DNA of 64,000 bases from Naganishia liquefaciens. Taxonomy: Eukaryota; Basidiomycota; Tremellomycetes; Filobasidiales; Filobasidiaceae. Made by a program: the position numbers and the translations under genes. Numbering within the stretch: the first letter of the stretch is position 1; each line of letters opens with the position of its first letter. Below, in pieces: positions 63,010 through 64,000 of this stretch. The notes under the pieces are model-generated. The model saw only the letters and a program-made list of their open reading frames with translations. It had not been told where the DNA came from and did not search any database. The stretch spans positions 496,001-560,000 of the forward strand of contig BLZA01000005.1 of assembly GCA_013423385.1 (NCBI GenBank), in the 5' to 3' direction.

Positions 63010-64000
63010 ATGCCGAAACCTTTGAACATCGCTCAAGAAGTCCGCCCTCACTTTCCAGCGGTCACGGATGACTTCATCTTCGGCGACAATGCTGGAGGCT
63101 CGCAAATACTTCGTGAAAGCGTTGACGCCATCAGCGACTATCTGCTGACGAGCAACGTCCAGATGGGAGGAGGCTACATGCATTCCGTAGAAGCGGCGAA
63201 GCGGGTCGAAAAAGGGAAAGAAGCGGCGGCTGTCTTGACGAATGTGGAGGGAGGGCCAAGTCAGATTGTTATCGGCAGCTCGACTACTCAACTAGCATCC
63301 AATCTTGGACACGCCTGTGCCCTGGCGGGAAAGACACACGGTCTCTTCGAGCTGAACGACGAGATTATCATCTCCGCTGCAGAACATGAGGGTCAGTAAT
63401 TGTCAAGGGGTACCGGGATGATTTCTAAAGTCGCATCGCGTTCATCCAGCGAATGTTGGACCTTGGGTTCGATTGGCGAAGGAACTGAATTTAACCATCA
63501 AATACTGGCTTCCTTCACCACTTCCCAACTCGGAATCGCCTTTCGCTATCGGGCTCAATCCGGCCGACCTGGAACCTTTGCTTTCCGCCAACACGAGATT
63601 GGTTGCCTTCACTGCCGTTTCCAACCTCCTCGGTCATCGCACGCCTGTCAAGGATGTGGTTGAAATCGTCAAGTCAAAGACGGGGGCAAGAGCGATGACA
63701 GTAGTTGACTGTGTCGCGTATGCCCCTCACGGTCATATCAATATGCAGGAATGGGGCTGTGATGCTGTACTCTTTAGCTTCTACAAGGTCAGTCCGGCTG
63801 TCCGTGATAGTCATAGCCAGTGCTCAGCTTTGCACCTTAGCTTTTCGGGCCCCATCTCTCTTGTCTCGCCCTTGCGCCGTGGTCACCGCTAGCGACCAAG
63901 TCACACTCTCTTGGACACTACTTCCACCCTCAAGCCGTGTCGTACAAGCTTGCACCAGGAGGCGCTCCTTATGAGCTGCAAGTCGGCTGTTACCCGATCT
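63010..64000 (+). CDS. Class V (cysteine-desulfurase-like) PLP aminotransferase, 3' end beyond window
   Basis: Exons 63010-63391, 63450-63787 and 63841-64000, the last cut by the window end. It begins MPKPLNIAQEVRPHFPAV, then FIFGDNAGGSQI, and continues with EIIISAAEHEGANVGPW, VAFTAVSNLLGHRTPV, VVDCVAYAPHGHIN and VLFSFYK, where the Lys is the predicted PLP-binding residue, followed by LFGPHLSC. This is the class V fold of the cysteine-desulfurase-like TIGR01976 group rather than mitochondrial Nfs1: the SFYKxFGPH loop differs from Nfs1 and there is no presequence. The substrate is unknown. Introns use donors GTCAGT in both cases. Confidence 0.88.

Overview
The window is nuclear DNA of a basidiomycete yeast, most likely a Tremellomycete (Cryptococcus relatives). 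The reasons are dense short introns (mostly about 50-70 nt), tightly packed genes on both strands, a CAP10-type capsule/xylosyl glycosyltransferase, a fused folate enzyme and fungal housekeeping genes throughout. Exons were placed by hand from reading frame, GT/GC-AG borders and family conservation. Most gene models close in frame. The 5' end of the telomerase gene does not.

Layout, left to right. 1-9109: a partial unknown gene, a PEP7/VAC1 FYVE protein, an MPP6 exosome cofactor and the long tRNase Z. 9651-16135: DPM2, a CobW/ZNG1 zinc-chaperone GTPase, a TRA2-like SR protein, the Sec61 gamma subunit SSS1 and the Sm protein SNRPB. 16356-23525: the rRNA helicase DBP8, a tiny ORF with a mitochondrial-like presequence, a membrane-anchored aspartic-protease-like protein lacking the first catalytic Asp, and ribosomal protein eL18. 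24260-33945: free Met-(R)-sulfoxide reductase, the trifunctional folate enzyme FOL1, a sphingoid-base kinase, a PPIL1 cyclophilin, a TMEM14 protein and a Cdc25/Arr2-type rhodanese. 34049-44346: ATG6/Beclin, cardiolipin synthase CRD1, a metaxin/SAM-complex protein, a CAP10 glycosyltransferase and a divergent Sec61 alpha/Ssh1. 44590-54327: telomerase reverse transcriptase, the LEU5-like CoA carrier, an 0.8-kb hAT-like MITE with an 8-bp target-site duplication, and a quinone oxidoreductase. 54328-64000: a 1.8-kb gene-poor gap, a full KDM5/JARID1 histone demethylase and a class V aminotransferase cut by the window end.

There is no operon-like logic. Most neighbours are convergent or divergent housekeeping genes. 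Loose themes are membrane and secretory functions (SSS1, Sec61 alpha, DPM2, CAP10), mitochondrial lipid and import (CRD1, metaxin, LEU5), RNA processing (TRZ1, MPP6, SNRPB, TRA2, DBP8) and telomere/chromatin (TERT, KDM5).

The most unusual signals are in gene structure: at least seven inferred GC-AG introns in six genes, several genes whose start codon sits alone (or with one base) on its own exon, and coding micro-exons of 4-20 nt. The other notable items are the pseudo-aspartic protease, the MITE with intact TSD, and the intron-rich telomerase gene. No CRISPR, rRNA, convincing tRNA or retroelement was seen.
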